In this document: positions 63,501 through 64,000 of the stretch, in pieces
How the letters are laid out: every line of letters begins with the position of its first letter
Position numbering within the stretch: position 1 is the first letter of the stretch
Origin: Neodiprion pinetum
Taxonomy: Eukaryota > Arthropoda > Insecta > Hymenoptera > Diprionidae
Assembly (NCBI RefSeq): GCF_021155775.2
Contig: NC_060233.1
Location: 17,618,537 to 17,682,536 of the forward strand
Direction: 5' to 3'
DNA: 64,000 nucleotides
Translations under genes and position numbers: made by a program
The notes under the pieces: model-generated
Seen by the model: the letters and a program-made list of their open reading frames with translations, nothing else
Told to the model about the DNA's origin: nothing
Databases searched by the model: none

Positions 63501-64000
63501 AGATGATTGCTTCTGTAGCCATGTGATGGAAAGTAGCATCGAAAAAATCATGTTCAACATCAATGAAAGTAAATTAGGGAATTCATCGAAACGATAAAAC
63601 TGCAATAACATAACCTCGTTAAGTAAATAATGATCTAAAGTTTTGTACTGACGTGAAGGGTGCTATGAAAGAAAAAGTAGCTGGTATTGCGTTCATAATA
63701 ATTTTTATTGAGTTTAATAAAAAGATTATATCATTTTGAAATTGCTATATGGACAATGCATTGATAGTTATCCGAAATTTTTTAGACAACCCAAATTTTT
63801 CTGATATTATTTTCAACCATCCAGGAATCAATAAAAATCTTCGACCGTCGCTGAAATTCAATAGACAATCCACAAAATATTTTGTTTGTCATTGAGTATG
63901 ACTGAAAGTTGTTACACATCACTCCGAGGCACTTTAATTCGCAGCAGGTTCACCCAAACTAAACTTATTTAGTCTGAAATGGATTGATAACTTAGTTTAC
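60504..64000. other. No gene recognised
   Basis: Open frames exist (60687-60926 +; 62315-62749 and 62565-63002 on minus), but I recognise no motif. The 62565-63002 frame starts with ATG and has a hydrophobic segment (LFWISETLTIFLKLAVNYVV) and several Cys, so it could be an exon of a membrane or secreted protein; it overlaps the other frame and support is weak. 62082-62110 has (GTTT)n. Confidence 0.4.

Overview
This window looks like a piece of an insect nuclear genome, probably hymenopteran. It has AT-rich unique sequence, small GT-AG introns, TTAGG-like strings, and the usual arthropod mix of Ty3/gypsy, BEL/Pao, R1-like, CR1/Jockey-like and palindromic DNA elements. I found no host gene that I can name. 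Almost everything recognisable is transposable-element sequence, in states from apparently intact to heavily decayed.

Layout. 1-6374 (+) is the right-hand part of a Ty3/gypsy LTR retrotransposon (here E1): gag end, a textbook -1 frameshift site, pol (protease, RT-RNase H, integrase) broken by two in-frame TGA codons, then an intact deoxynucleoside kinase (dNK) reading frame in the position where env sits in errantiviruses, then an antisense two-exon reading frame, a polypurine tract and the 3' LTR. 6392-11627 (-) is a complete LTR element (E2) with one 1401-codon gag-pol frame and LTRs differing at one site. 12777-13620 is a decayed conserved protein of possible viral or mobile origin; 13716-15267 is an element with 440-bp terminal inverted repeats around a small CxxC protein; 15483-15782 is a palindromic MITE. 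15870-19265 (+) and 23241-26950 (-) are two R1-like non-LTR elements, with a BEL/Pao integrase fragment and an unrecognised broken exon between them. 29381-34890 holds a MITE and several non-LTR fragments; 35130-40265 (-) is a nearly full CR1/Jockey-like element with tandem 5' monomers. 41708-50980 is sparse, with palindromic elements and small retroelement fragments. 51600-55136 (-) is an AT-rich Jockey-like element, itself interrupted by an insertion, and 55168-60486 (-) is a second E2-like LTR element (E3), recently inserted but frame-broken. 60504-64000 holds nothing I can name.

How the parts work together. The most notable unit is E1. Gag and pol would be linked by slippage on A AAA AAC ahead of an 8-bp stem. 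The kinase frame has no ATG but begins in phase directly after a strong 3' splice site, so a spliced subgenomic mRNA, as used for env, is the likely route of expression. A kinase that salvages deoxynucleosides would raise the dNTP supply for reverse transcription; that role is inference. On the opposite strand, convergent with the kinase, is a spliced 130-residue frame with three CxxC pairs. E2 and E3 share a second design: their gag start codon lies inside the LTR, the primer-binding site is read through as gag codons, and hairpin arrays sit between pol and the 3' LTR. All three LTR elements abut (TA)n tracts.
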